64,000 bases of DNA from Ligilactobacillus salivarius DSM 20555 = ATCC 11741 (GTDB taxonomy: Bacteria; Bacillota; Bacilli; Lactobacillales; Lactobacillaceae). The stretch spans positions 1 to 64,000 of the forward strand of contig NZ_AYYT01000008.1 of the NCBI RefSeq assembly GCF_001435955.1, read 5' to 3'. Shown in pieces: positions 30,268 through 38,620 of this stretch. The notes below the pieces were generated by a model, which had not been told where the DNA came from, did no database searches, and saw only the letters and a program-made list of their open reading frames with translations. A program made the position numbers and the translations under genes. The stretch's first letter is position 1. Each line of letters begins with the position of its first letter.

Positions 30268-30340
30268 GCCACTTTAGCTCAGTAGGTAGAGCATCACCAT
30301 GGTAAGGTGGGGGTCACCGGTTCAAGCCCGGTAAGTGGCT
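30268..30340 (+). tRNA. tRNA-Thr (anticodon GGT)
   Basis: A 73-nt cloverleaf: acceptor GCCACTT/AAGTGGC, D stem GCTC/GAGC, anticodon stem TCACC/GGTGG with loop ATGGTAA (anticodon GGT), T arm ACCGG-TTCAAGC-CCGGT, discriminator T. No CCA is encoded. It is followed by its own terminator. Confidence 0.93.
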
Positions 30341-30366
30341 CTTATGATTAATTGAATATGATAATG

Positions 30367-30396
30367 TACCAGTCTTTTATTGACTGGTATTTTTTT
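30367..30396 (+). terminator. Terminator of tRNA-Thr
   Basis: TACCAGTC and GACTGGTA pair around TTTTATT, followed by seven T. Confidence 0.85.
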
Positions 30397-30400
30397 ACAA

Positions 30401-30432
30401 AAAAATACAGTAGCTCACAATTGAACTACTGC
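30401..30432 (-). terminator. Terminator of the lemA-htpX pair
   Basis: CAGTAG and CTACTG pair around a 12-nt loop, with TATTTTTTT after it on the minus strand. Confidence 0.65.
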
Positions 30433-30444
30433 ACTTAACTATTT

Positions 30445-31332
30445 TTACATATGTTCTAGTCTATCAATTCGCTTTTCAATTGGTGGATGTGTGTCAAAAA
30501 GATGTGTCCATGAGCCATCTTTAAACGGATTAGCGATATACATCGAAGCACTACTTGGATCTGCATTTTGCATTGGTTCACTCATAGAAATTTTTCTTAA
30601 AGCATTTATCAAACCTTGAGGATTTCTAGTAAGTTCAACAGCCGATGCATCAGCTAAATATTCTCTATTTCTTGATAGTGCCATTTGAGCCATAGATGCC
30701 GCTAACGGTCCTAAGATAATTGCTAAAACTGATAATAATAGCATTATAACTTGACCAGCATTACCGTTATCTCTGTCATCACGTCTACCTCCACCCCACC
30801 ACATCGCATTCATTCCCATATTTGCTAAGAATGAAATTACAGAGGCAAGGGCCAAAGCATATGTTTGTAATCTAATATCATAATTTCTAATATGAGAAAC
30901 TTCATGTGCCATTACACCCTCTAGTTCCTCACGATTAAGTCTTTGTAGAATCCCGGTTGTTGCCGCCACTGCCGCATGTTCAGGATCAGGCCCGGTAGCA
31001 AAAGCATTAGGACTAGGGTCGTCAATGATAAATACCCTAGGCATCGGTACTTTGCCAACCATCGCCATATCTTCTACAATATGCCATAATTCAGGAGCTT
31101 GCTGCTCGGTTATTTCCTGAGCATTATTCATACTCATTACTACATCTGTTGATTGACCTAAAATCACGAACATATAAACTATGCCGACAACAACTGCAAT
31201 AATAATTCCCGTTTGAGCACTGCCCATAAAGGCGTATCCAATCGCTGCTCCTATTAGTCCGGCTAAAAATACAAAGCCCGCCATTACTAGAACAGTTTTG
31301 CGTTTATTTTTTGCTATCTGTTGATATAACAT
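30445..31332 (-). CDS. htpX: HtpX membrane zinc metalloprotease
   Basis: A 295-residue M48 family protease of the membrane. Two N-terminal helices (about 18-38 and 40-60), the zinc site [12 protein letters not shown] (HExxH near 141-145) and two further helices (about 160-180, 195-220) give the usual HtpX topology. It degrades damaged membrane proteins. It follows lemA by 11 nt, a pairing common in lactobacilli, so the two form one operon. Confidence 0.95.
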   Translation of the reverse strand: MLYQQIAKNKRKTVLVMAGFVFLAGLIGAAIGYAFMGSAQTGIIIAVVVGIVYMFVILGQSTDVVMSMNNAQEITEQQAPELWHIVEDMAMVGKVPMPRVFIIDDPSPNAFATGPDPEHAAVAATTGILQRLNREELEGVMAHEVSHIRNYDIRLQTYALALASVISFLANMGMNAMWWGGGRRDDRDNGNAGQVIMLLLSVLAIILGPLAASMAQMALSRNREYLADASAVELTRNPQGLINALRKISMSEPMQNADPSSASMYIANPFKDGSWTHLFDTHPPIEKRIDRLEHM

Positions 31333-31343
31333 TTAACTACCTC

Positions 31344-31901
31344 TTAAAAAGATACCTTTGGTGCTTCCTTTTCTTCAGCAGGAATTTCCAAGTAATTTAC
31401 CTTTGTAAAATGATGCATCTTCGCAACTACATTAGAAGGGAAAGTTAGTAACTTTTGATTGTATACAGCTGCACTACTATTAAATAATTGTCGTGAATAA
31501 GCAATTTTATTTTCAGTATTTGTTAACTCTTCTTGTAATTGAGTGAAGTTTTGACTAGCTTTTAAATCTGGATAATTTTCAGCTAAAGCAAAAATAGATT
31601 TTAAAGAGTCTGTCAACTGATTAGATAATTCCATTTTCTTTTGTGGATCAACATCTGCTGGCAGTGCCACCATTTGATTTCTCAATTCCACAACTTTGGA
31701 CAATGTTTCTCTTTCATGTTTTGCATATCCTTTTGTAGTTTCTACAAGATTAGGAATCAAATCATTTCTTCTCTTCAATTGAACATCAATTTGACTCCAC
31801 GATTCATCAGTATTTACTTTTGCACGTTGTAATCCGTTGTACATTGATATATATACAGCAACAACAATTACAATCAATGCTATTACGATTATTAAGCCCA
31901 T
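31344..31901 (-). CDS. lemA: LemA family protein
   Basis: A 185-residue protein with one N-terminal membrane helix (about residues 1-20) and a long helical bundle facing the cytoplasm or surface. The LemA core WSQIDVQLKRRNDLIPNLV is well conserved near residues 35-53. The molecular function of the family is not established; the frequent pairing with htpX suggests a role in membrane protein quality control. It is the first gene of the lemA-htpX operon. Confidence 0.93.
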   Translation of the reverse strand: MGLIIVIALIVIVVAVYISMYNGLQRAKVNTDESWSQIDVQLKRRNDLIPNLVETTKGYAKHERETLSKVVELRNQMVALPADVDPQKKMELSNQLTDSLKSIFALAENYPDLKASQNFTQLQEELTNTENKIAYSRQLFNSSAAVYNQKLLTFPSNVVAKMHHFTKVNYLEIPAEEKEAPKVSF

Positions 31902-32000
31902 TTAAATTCCTCCATATCATATTATTTAACTATTATTTTAACAAAAAATATATTCCCATCAAATAATTTTAACTAAGCTTAGTACTTTTTTACAAAAATA

Positions 32001-33380
32001 TTACAATTCTATCAAATTACTTCCTGTTTCTTTGAGATAGACATTATAAGTACTATCATCAAATAAAACAAATTCCACTAAATCAAAGTCTCCAGGATTA
32101 TCTTGGACATATTCTTTAACAATTTGAAATGCAATTTTAGTAGCCTCAACAACTGGATATCCATAAATTCCTGTTGAAATAGCTGGAAATGCAATTTTTC
32201 TAATATTGCATTTTTGGGCTAAATGTAGACTATTTCTATAACAAGCAGCTAGGAGTTGGGATTCATCAGCATTGCCACCTTTCCAAATAGGCCCAACGGT
32301 ATGAATAACATATTCCACAGGTAAATTATATCCTGATGTAATTTTAGCTTGTCCAACTTCACAGCCATTTAGTTGGCGACATTCTTTTAATAATAATGGC
32401 CCGGCTACGCGATGAATAGCGCCGTCAACACCTCCACCACCTAATAAACTAGTATTAGCAGCATTAACAATTGCATCAACATTATCAACTTTTGTTATGT
32501 CTGCTTTCAATAATCTAATCTTTGTTTTATTATCTACATGATTTAAATTTAATAGAATTTTTTCACGCAAATTTTCAATTTTTCTTTTTAACTCTTCATA
32601 ATTATACTTTCCAATTAACCTATCATAATAAGCACTTGTTTGAGCCAAATTAATATAAGTTAAGGCACCCATATCATCAGGAACAACCCCTGCGCCTTGG
32701 TGGTAACAGAGTGCCAATCTATAATAAATATCCGAACGAATATCAAGATCTTCTGGCCCTAATTGTTCTTCTGATATTTGATAATATTTAAATGCTAGTA
32801 ATTTATTTTTTTCTACAAAATCACCATAAAAATATGCATCGCCTACTTTATAACTACCATTACTATTTCCATCTAATGATGCTTGGACAAAATAATAAAA
32901 TGCTCTTTCACTATCTTTTACACCAGTTCTTCCATAAGCATAAATATAACCTAAATTACAGGCTGCCTGACTATTTCCTAGTTGTGCCGCATCCTCATAA
33001 TATTCTTTAGCTATTTCATAATCTCCACGACGATAAGCTTGTACTCCTAAGTTCAATAAATTAATTGATAACTCTTCATCATCTACCGATTCACGCTTTA
33101 ACTTATCTTCAGCTAATTTATTTTCTAATTTTCTAAAATCTGTTAATTTACATTTACGAATAATCTTTTTTATTCTATCTAAAGGATACGGAACAGTATG
33201 TATGGTATATTTTTCTACTTTTATCACCTGTGCTATTTTTTCATGCCCATCAATACCAACAGGCACAACTACTAAATCTAAAGGCTTTATTTCTTCATCA
33301 TCTGTTAGATAGTAATAGCTTTTTCCATTTTCTTCAAAAACGAAACGACAATAAATACAATTTTCTATTGTTTCACTCAC
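32001..33380 (-). CDS. Sel1-repeat protein fused to a C-terminal macrodomain
   Basis: A 459-residue fusion. Residues 1-85 form a small beta-rich domain ([19 protein letters not shown]) I cannot name. About 95-245 hold roughly three Sel1/TPR-like repeats (for example [18 protein letters not shown] and [13 protein letters not shown]). About 280-459 is a macrodomain with [22 protein letters not shown] and [11 protein letters not shown], the ADP-ribose-binding signatures of MacroD-type deacetylases and ADP-ribosyl hydrolases. It should bind or hydrolyse ADP-ribose derivatives on proteins recruited by the repeats. I choose the GTG at 33380 (MSETIEN), with GGGGTG 6 nt upstream; the frame extends to 33410. 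A structured RNA with terminator ends just upstream. Confidence 0.85.
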   Translation of the reverse strand: MSETIENCIYCRFVFEENGKSYYYLTDDEEIKPLDLVVVPVGIDGHEKIAQVIKVEKYTIHTVPYPLDRIKKIIRKCKLTDFRKLENKLAEDKLKRESVDDEELSINLLNLGVQAYRRGDYEIAKEYYEDAAQLGNSQAACNLGYIYAYGRTGVKDSERAFYYFVQASLDGNSNGSYKVGDAYFYGDFVEKNKLLAFKYYQISEEQLGPEDLDIRSDIYYRLALCYHQGAGVVPDDMGALTYINLAQTSAYYDRLIGKYNYEELKRKIENLREKILLNLNHVDNKTKIRLLKADITKVDNVDAIVNAANTSLLGGGGVDGAIHRVAGPLLLKECRQLNGCEVGQAKITSGYNLPVEYVIHTVGPIWKGGNADESQLLAACYRNSLHLAQKCNIRKIAFPAISTGIYGYPVVEATKIAFQIVKEYVQDNPGDFDLVEFVLFDDSTYNVYLKETGSNLIEL

Positions 33381-33404
33381 AATAATCACCCCAAACCCTC
33401 GATT

Positions 33405-33602
33405 ATACAAAAAAAGCCAGAGAATTACTTTCTCTGACTTATGCGGCAGTATTCATATGAATAAGTTGATGCAGTTCACATCTACATCAAGCAAGTACGT
33501 TACAATCCGGTAACATCTGTACTCTGCCTTAATGAAAATAATCACTAGTCGCCGCAGCGAAACAACAAAATGTTGTCTGATTCTTCTCGACTCATCGCAT
33601 CT
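33405..33602 (-). ncRNA. Structured RNA of about 195 nt, unknown class (small RNA or riboswitch-like leader)
   Basis: Transcription would start near 33601. The first bases ATGCG (33600-33596) can pair with CGCAT (33445-33441), closing the whole molecule. Inside are a domain closed by AGTCG/CGACT containing ACAACA/TGTTGT, a long hairpin built on AGTAC-GTTAC/GTAAC-GTACT, a 9-bp hairpin TTGATGTAG/CTGCATCAA, and TATTCATATGAATA. TGCGGC in the first domain could instead pair with GCCGCA in the closing strand. A terminator follows 2 nt later. No long open frame fits. I could not match it to 6S, SRP, T-box or a named riboswitch. The next gene is the macrodomain protein, 24 nt further on. Confidence 0.65.
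33409..33438 (-). terminator. Terminator of the structured RNA
   Basis: GTCAGAGAA pairs with TTCTCTGGC (one G-U) around a 5-nt loop, followed by seven T on the minus strand. Confidence 0.85.
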
Positions 33603-33607
33603 ACTTT

Positions 33608-33636
33608 ATATTAACCTATATTAGACTAAAAATCAA
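33608..33636 (-). promoter_or_regulatory. Promoter of the structured RNA
   Basis: TTGATT (33631-33636), 17 bp, TAATAT (33608-33613) on the minus strand, starting 3 nt after the GNAT stop codon. Confidence 0.65.
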
Positions 33637-33638
33637 AT

Positions 33639-34073
33639 TTAAACTAGCTTCTTATCCATTCGATGATGTGGCATTTCTGCATCTAGAAATCCTTCACCTA
33701 CAACCTCATATCCAAGCTTTTTATAAAAATCCTGCGCTGTATCCTGAGCACCTAATGTTAAATATGGCACCTTTGCTTTTCTCGCATCTTCCTCAATACT
33801 ACGAAGTAAACTTGAACTATATCCTTTTCCACGACTATCTTTTAAGGTTGCTACTCTTTGAATATGCCAAACTCCACCATCTTCTATTTTCACTCTCGCG
33901 CAAGTCACAAAATTACCATCTACATATCCACAATAATACTTTGGACCTTCTTCACCTTCAATTTCTATTTCGATAGGAACACCTTGTTCCTTAACAAAAA
34001 CATCTTCTCTAATAATTAAACTATCTCGATAAACTTGTGAATCTAACTTATTAGAATTTTTTACTTCAAACAT
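33639..34073 (-). CDS. GNAT family N-acetyltransferase
   Basis: A 144-residue acetyl-CoA-dependent acetyltransferase. The acetyl-CoA loop is RGKGYSSSLL near 79-88 (Q/RxxGxG/A type), preceded by HIQRVATLKDSR and followed by LGAQDTAQDFYKKLGYEVVG (near 101-120). The substrate (small molecule or protein) is not predictable. It is probably monocistronic, with AGAGG close before its ATG and a divergent promoter beyond. Confidence 0.9.
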   Translation of the reverse strand: MFEVKNSNKLDSQVYRDSLIIREDVFVKEQGVPIEIEIEGEEGPKYYCGYVDGNFVTCARVKIEDGGVWHIQRVATLKDSRGKGYSSSLLRSIEEDARKAKVPYLTLGAQDTAQDFYKKLGYEVVGEGFLDAEMPHHRMDKKLV

Positions 34074-34092
34074 AATTTACCTCTGATTATTC

Positions 34093-34121
34093 TTGAATTT
34101 ACTTATTATAAAAACTATAAT
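34093..34121 (+). promoter_or_regulatory. Promoter of the 46-aa basic protein gene
   Basis: TTGAAT (34093-34098), 17 bp, TATAAT (34116-34121), a near-consensus promoter 65 nt before the small gene. Confidence 0.75.
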
Positions 34122-34185
34122 AAACGTGTAGTTAGATATATAATATATTACACTAACTTAGCTATCGTGAAAAGAGGCGACAAGT

Positions 34186-34326
34186 ATGGCTCAAAAGTTG
34201 AGTAAGGAAGAACGTAAAGCTATGGCTCGTAAGGCTATGGAAGCCCGTGCTAAGAATCCTAACAAGTCATCACATGGTTCTGGCTTTGCTAAGATCGACG
34301 CTGATGCTAAAAGCTTGCGCGATTAA
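34186..34326 (+). CDS. Small basic protein (46 aa), unknown function
   Basis: A 47-codon frame too short for routine calling but well supported: a near-consensus promoter, AGAGG 9 nt before ATG, translation-friendly codons (GCT, CGT, AAG, GAC dominate) unlike the AT-rich surroundings, and its own terminator. The N-terminal half is rich in Lys, Arg, Ala and Met (SKEERKAMARKAMEARAK) and probably an amphipathic helix; the C-terminal half is polar with GSGFAKIDADAK. No signal or membrane segment. The codon use implies strong expression. I do not recognise the family; ribosome or nucleic-acid binding is only a guess from charge. Confidence 0.85.
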   Translation: MAQKLSKEERKAMARKAMEARAKNPNKSSHGSGFAKIDADAKSLRD

Positions 34327-34349
34327 TTAATCTTATTACGATTGCAAAC

Positions 34350-34380
34350 AAAAAAGATGAGCGATTCGCCCATCTTTTTT
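34350..34380. terminator. Bidirectional terminator after the small basic protein and the ABC exporter
   Basis: AAAAAAGATG-GCG pairs with CGC-CATCTTTTTT (one mismatch, 3-nt loop) with T-runs on both strands. Confidence 0.8.
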
Positions 34381-34381
34381 A

Positions 34382-36205
34382 TTATCTCGCAAATTGACTA
34401 TTATATAGATCTGCATAAAATCCATCTTTGTCCATTAAGGTATCATGATTTCCTGTTTCTACAATAGACCCATGATTCATTACAATAATATTATCTGCAT
34501 CTCTAATTGTTGAAAGTCTATGTGCAACTACAAAACTTGTTCTTCCAGCTAACAATTTTTCCATTGCTTGTTGAATTAGAATTTCTGTACGCGTATCAAC
34601 AGAACTAGTTGCTTCATCTAAAATCAAAATTTCTGGATTAGCTAAAAACGCTCTAGCTATTGTTATCAATTGTCTTTGTCCTTGTGATATATTAGAAGCT
34701 TCTTCATTTAGTATAGTTTGGTATCCATCTGGTAATTGTCTAACAAATGTATCAACATGAGCTGCTTTAGCTGCCGCAATAATTTCTTCTTCCGTAGCCT
34801 GCTCATTTCCATATTTTATATTGTCATAAATTGTACCTGTAAATAACCAAGTATCTTGTAATACCATCGAAAAATGAGATCTAATTTCTTCTCTCGACAT
34901 GCTCCTAGTATCACGTCCGTCAAGTTTAATGCTACCACTATTGATATCATAGAAACGTTCCAACAAATTAATTAACGTTGTCTTCCCTGCACCTGTAGGA
35001 CCAACAATTGCTACTTTTTCACCTGGACTAACATTCAAGTTAAAATCTTTCATCAATTGTTTATCAGAAGTATATCCAAAGTTCACATGATTAAAACTAA
35101 TTTTATACTTATTTTGACTATTATCATTGTTATCTTTTAGATTAGTGTCCATTTCAGCTTCATCTAAAATTTCAAAGATTCTTTCTGCAGAAGCTACTGT
35201 TGCCTGAATTGTGTTGGCTATATTGGCAATTTGTGTAATTGGTTGAGTAAATTGGTTTACATATTGCAAAAATGCTTGAACATTTCCTAATGTAACAGTT
35301 CCATTAGCGACTTGTATTCCACCTACTATTGCAACAAAAACATATCCAATATTTTTTACCATATTCATCAATGGCATTATTAAACCAGAGATAAATTGAG
35401 CCTTCCATGAACTTTTATAATATCTTTCATTTTCAGCTTCAAATTCTTCAATTGTACTTTTTTCTTTATTAAAAGTTTTAACAACTGTGTGTCCAGCATA
35501 ATTTTCTTCTACATAATTATTTAACAATCCTAAACTCTTTTGTTGTGCAACAAAATATTTTTGTGAACGGGGAGCTACCAATGAAACAACGATTAAGCCT
35601 AGTGGAATTGTAATACAAGCAATTAAAGTTAGTTTCCAACTAATAGATAGCATCATGAAGAAGACACCTACAAATGTTACTGTACTTGTTACAAGTTGGG
35701 CCAAATTTTGTTGCAAAGTTCCCGCTATGTTATCCATATCATTAACAGCTCTAGACATGATATCTCCATTAGAATGAGTATCGTAGTATGAAACTGGCAG
35801 ATACTGCATCTTAGATTTCATTGCCTTTCTAAGTCGATAAACTACCTTCTGAGAAATATTAGCCATCATTAGCTGCTGTATAAAAGATAAAGCTGCTGAA
35901 GCTAGGTATAAAACTGCTACCGTCATTAAAATTCGTTTAATGGCTGCAAAATCAATTGGATATTTTCCGATACTTTGTCCACTTGCTAAGCCTTTTTTTA
36001 TTCCAATATAGATTTCAGTCGTCGCTCCACCTAAGATCTTAGGAGTTATAATTTGAAAAATTACAGACCCAATCGCAAATATAAATACTAATACAAAAGC
36101 CCATTTCCAAGGCCCCATAAATCCTACTAAGCGTTTTACGGTTCCCCAAAAATCCTTTGCACCTTCCGCTTTTGGTCCTTTCATTCTACCGCCATGTCCT
36201 TGCAT
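34382..36205 (-). CDS. Heterodimeric ABC exporter subunit B (full catalytic site)
   Basis: A 607-residue half-transporter: six membrane helices (about 35-320) and a nucleotide-binding domain with Walker A GPTGAGKTT (near 388), signature ISQGQRQL and Walker B ILILDEATSSVD, keeping the catalytic glutamate. The signature reads SQGQ rather than SGGQ, common in such subunits. Its start overlaps the previous gene's stop by one base (TAATG), so the two are co-translated and pair as one exporter, probably of drugs or lipids. Confidence 0.93.
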   Translation of the reverse strand: MQGHGGRMKGPKAEGAKDFWGTVKRLVGFMGPWKWAFVLVFIFAIGSVIFQIITPKILGGATTEIYIGIKKGLASGQSIGKYPIDFAAIKRILMTVAVLYLASAALSFIQQLMMANISQKVVYRLRKAMKSKMQYLPVSYYDTHSNGDIMSRAVNDMDNIAGTLQQNLAQLVTSTVTFVGVFFMMLSISWKLTLIACITIPLGLIVVSLVAPRSQKYFVAQQKSLGLLNNYVEENYAGHTVVKTFNKEKSTIEEFEAENERYYKSSWKAQFISGLIMPLMNMVKNIGYVFVAIVGGIQVANGTVTLGNVQAFLQYVNQFTQPITQIANIANTIQATVASAERIFEILDEAEMDTNLKDNNDNSQNKYKISFNHVNFGYTSDKQLMKDFNLNVSPGEKVAIVGPTGAGKTTLINLLERFYDINSGSIKLDGRDTRSMSREEIRSHFSMVLQDTWLFTGTIYDNIKYGNEQATEEEIIAAAKAAHVDTFVRQLPDGYQTILNEEASNISQGQRQLITIARAFLANPEILILDEATSSVDTRTEILIQQAMEKLLAGRTSFVVAHRLSTIRDADNIIVMNHGSIVETGNHDTLMDKDGFYADLYNSQFAR

Positions 36206-37938
36206 TAGATTGCAGCTCCTTTCATCTGTGATTCAACAATTTCTTGGTAAGTAGTATTATCAGCTAATAATTCCTTATGTGTGCCTTGTCCTACTACCTT
36301 GCCTTCATCTAAAACAACAATATGATCTGCACCAGTAACTGTTGAAATTCTTTGAGCTACAATAACTATAATTGCTTTGCTAATTCTCTCATCTTGACGT
36401 AGTGCTAAACGTAATTTAGCATCTGTTTTAAAGTCTAATGCAGAAAAAGAATCATCAAATACATAAATTGAAGCAGGTTTGATAATTGCACGTGCAATTG
36501 CTAATCTCTGCTTTTGACCACCAGAAAAATTATCCCCACCTTGTTCAACAACAGCATCTAATCCATCTGGTAAGTCTGAAATGAAATCTTTAGCTTGAGC
36601 TATTTCTAGAGCTTTCCACATGTCTTCTTCAGTTGCTTCAGGATTTCCAATTAGTAAGTTTGAACGAATAGTTCCCTTAAAAAGTACTGCTTTTTGTTGA
36701 ACGAACGCTACCTTATCATGCAAATCATGTAAGCTATATTTTCGGACATCATTTCCATCAACCAATACTTCTCCTGAATTTACATCGTATAGTCGAGGAA
36801 TAAGATTAATTAATGTAGATTTACCAGATCCTGTCCCACCAATAATAGCCAATGTTTCTCCAGCCTTTACATCTACAGATAAATTATCCAATGCTAAATC
36901 TTCTGCACCACGATATCTAAATGATACATTCTTAAATTCTAGACTTGCTTGTAGTTTATCACTGTCACTACCTATTTCTGATTCTACGTCATTAATTGAA
37001 TTTTCTATCTCTAAAACAGCATTAATACGTTTAGCAGCTGCTTCCGCTCTTGGTACCAATACAAAAATCATTGATAGCATCATAAAGCTAAATAAAATCA
37101 TTGAGGCATAAGTCATGAAAGCTACTAAATTACCTACTTGCATTTCATGGTTAGCTATTAACTTAGCTCCAAACCAAATAATTCCCATATTTGTTACATT
37201 CAAAACTAAGGTCATAATAGGAAACATTAAGGAAACAATGCTGAAAACTTTAATCCCTGTTTCTGTATAATCTTTATTAGCTCTATCAAATCTTTCCTGT
37301 TCAAACTTATCTTGTCTAAAAGCTCTAATTACTCTTACACCAGTTAATCCTTCACGAAAGATTAAATTAATTCTATCGATTTGTTTTTGTAATTTTTGAA
37401 ATAATGGCACTGCAAAATACATAGCACATCCAATAGCGATTAGTAATATTGGAATAGATACTAAGAATATGCTAGTTAGACGTTTTTCATTAAAATATGC
37501 CATTACACTTGCACCAATTAGCATTAAAGGAGCCATAATCATCATTCTTAACATCATTATTGTAACGTTTTGAATTTGCATAACATCATTCGTCGTTCTG
37601 GTAATTAATGATGAAGAACCAAATTTATCCATTTCATAATTTCCAAAGGATAAAACTTTTTTAAATATCTTTCCTCTCAATCTGGCACCCATTTTTTGTG
37701 CTTGAGTAGAAGCAAAATATACATTTCCTGCTGCTGCAAAAATACCAACTAAAGTCAGCCCCAGCATTTGAAGACCTATTTGCCAAATATATCCTACATT
37801 TCCTTTAGCTACTCCGTTATTTATTAAGTTAGATGTCAAATTAGGTAAGCTTAAATCACAAACCACTTGAAATCCTAAAAAGATAGTAGCAGTAATAACT
37901 GCCCACCAATCTAAATTTCGTCGCATCAACTTTACCAT
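36205..37938 (-). CDS. Heterodimeric ABC exporter subunit A (degenerate catalytic site)
   Basis: A 577-residue half-transporter with six membrane helices (about 10-300), Walker A GGTGSGKST, signature FSGGQKQRL and Walker B SIYVFDDSFSALD. The residue after the Walker B aspartate is Asp instead of the catalytic Glu, the mark of the degenerate site in asymmetric exporters such as BmrC/BmrD or LmrC/LmrD. A ribosome site GAGGAA precedes ATG. It follows a TetR gene by 21 nt in an operon whose first gene is MacB-like. Confidence 0.93.
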   Translation of the reverse strand: MVKLMRRNLDWWAVITATIFLGFQVVCDLSLPNLTSNLINNGVAKGNVGYIWQIGLQMLGLTLVGIFAAAGNVYFASTQAQKMGARLRGKIFKKVLSFGNYEMDKFGSSSLITRTTNDVMQIQNVTIMMLRMMIMAPLMLIGASVMAYFNEKRLTSIFLVSIPILLIAIGCAMYFAVPLFQKLQKQIDRINLIFREGLTGVRVIRAFRQDKFEQERFDRANKDYTETGIKVFSIVSLMFPIMTLVLNVTNMGIIWFGAKLIANHEMQVGNLVAFMTYASMILFSFMMLSMIFVLVPRAEAAAKRINAVLEIENSINDVESEIGSDSDKLQASLEFKNVSFRYRGAEDLALDNLSVDVKAGETLAIIGGTGSGKSTLINLIPRLYDVNSGEVLVDGNDVRKYSLHDLHDKVAFVQQKAVLFKGTIRSNLLIGNPEATEEDMWKALEIAQAKDFISDLPDGLDAVVEQGGDNFSGGQKQRLAIARAIIKPASIYVFDDSFSALDFKTDAKLRLALRQDERISKAIIVIVAQRISTVTGADHIVVLDEGKVVGQGTHKELLADNTTYQEIVESQMKGAAI

Positions 37939-37959
37939 TTTGTTCCTCTTTTCTATTTA

Positions 37960-38610
37960 TTATTTAGAAAAACCATACTCAATAAATTCTAATTTGTGTA
38001 AATATTCTTGCTTTTTTTCTTCAATATCTATTTTAGGAATGTCTGATTCATGCTTCATTTGCAAGAATGTATCGGTTATTACTATGATAAATGGGGTAAT
38101 TAAAATTCTGATAAACATATCAAAGTCACTTCGACTTTTTATTTTTAATTTTTCTTTATCTATCATTTTATATATAACATCAAAATCTTGTTTCACATTC
38201 CAACCATGCTTACTATTATCCTTAGATTTAACTTCCTTTTGTCTAAAATCCTTCATAAAACTTGCTTGTAATAGATAGTAATAAAAATTAGAATATTCTC
38301 CTCCTAGTACTTCATGAATCTGTTTTGGAAAGACTATTTTTACAGTCGCAAAAATATCTCCATTTTGTTCATCTAATTCTTTAAAAAAGTCATCTCTAAA
38401 GTTTTGCATAATTTTTTGAGTAATATAGAGATATAGATCTCTTTTATCTTCAAAATATTGATAAAAACTTCCCCGAGGGATTTTGGCTAATTTTATAACT
38501 TCATTAATTGAAGAATCGTTATAGTTATGACTCGAGAATACCTTAATTGCCGCTTGAATTATGCGATTCTGCTTTTCTTTATCAATTCCAAAAAATGTTT
38601 CTTTTGGCAT
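37960..38610 (-). CDS. TetR family repressor of the ABC operon
   Basis: A 216-residue regulator: helix-turn-helix SINEVIKLAKIPRGSFYQYF near residues 34-53, then an all-helical ligand domain. It lies between the MacB-like gene (10 nt upstream) and the exporter pair (21 nt downstream), and two palindromic sites overlap the operon promoter at 40.6 kb. It should repress the whole four-gene unit, with induction by an unknown compound. Confidence 0.9.
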   Translation of the reverse strand: MPKETFFGIDKEKQNRIIQAAIKVFSSHNYNDSSINEVIKLAKIPRGSFYQYFEDKRDLYLYITQKIMQNFRDDFFKELDEQNGDIFATVKIVFPKQIHEVLGGEYSNFYYYLLQASFMKDFRQKEVKSKDNSKHGWNVKQDFDVIYKMIDKEKLKIKSRSDFDMFIRILITPFIIVITDTFLQMKHESDIPKIDIEEKKQEYLHKLEFIEYGFSK

Positions 38611-38620
38611 AAAATCTCCC

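Noticed and set aside
33405-33602. 6S RNA
   Set aside because: Size fits, but the fold is multi-branched rather than a long rod with a central bubble.
37940-38278. 112-codon plus-strand frame
   Set aside because: Lies antisense within the TetR gene and lacks a ribosome site; it mirrors the real gene's AT-rich codons.
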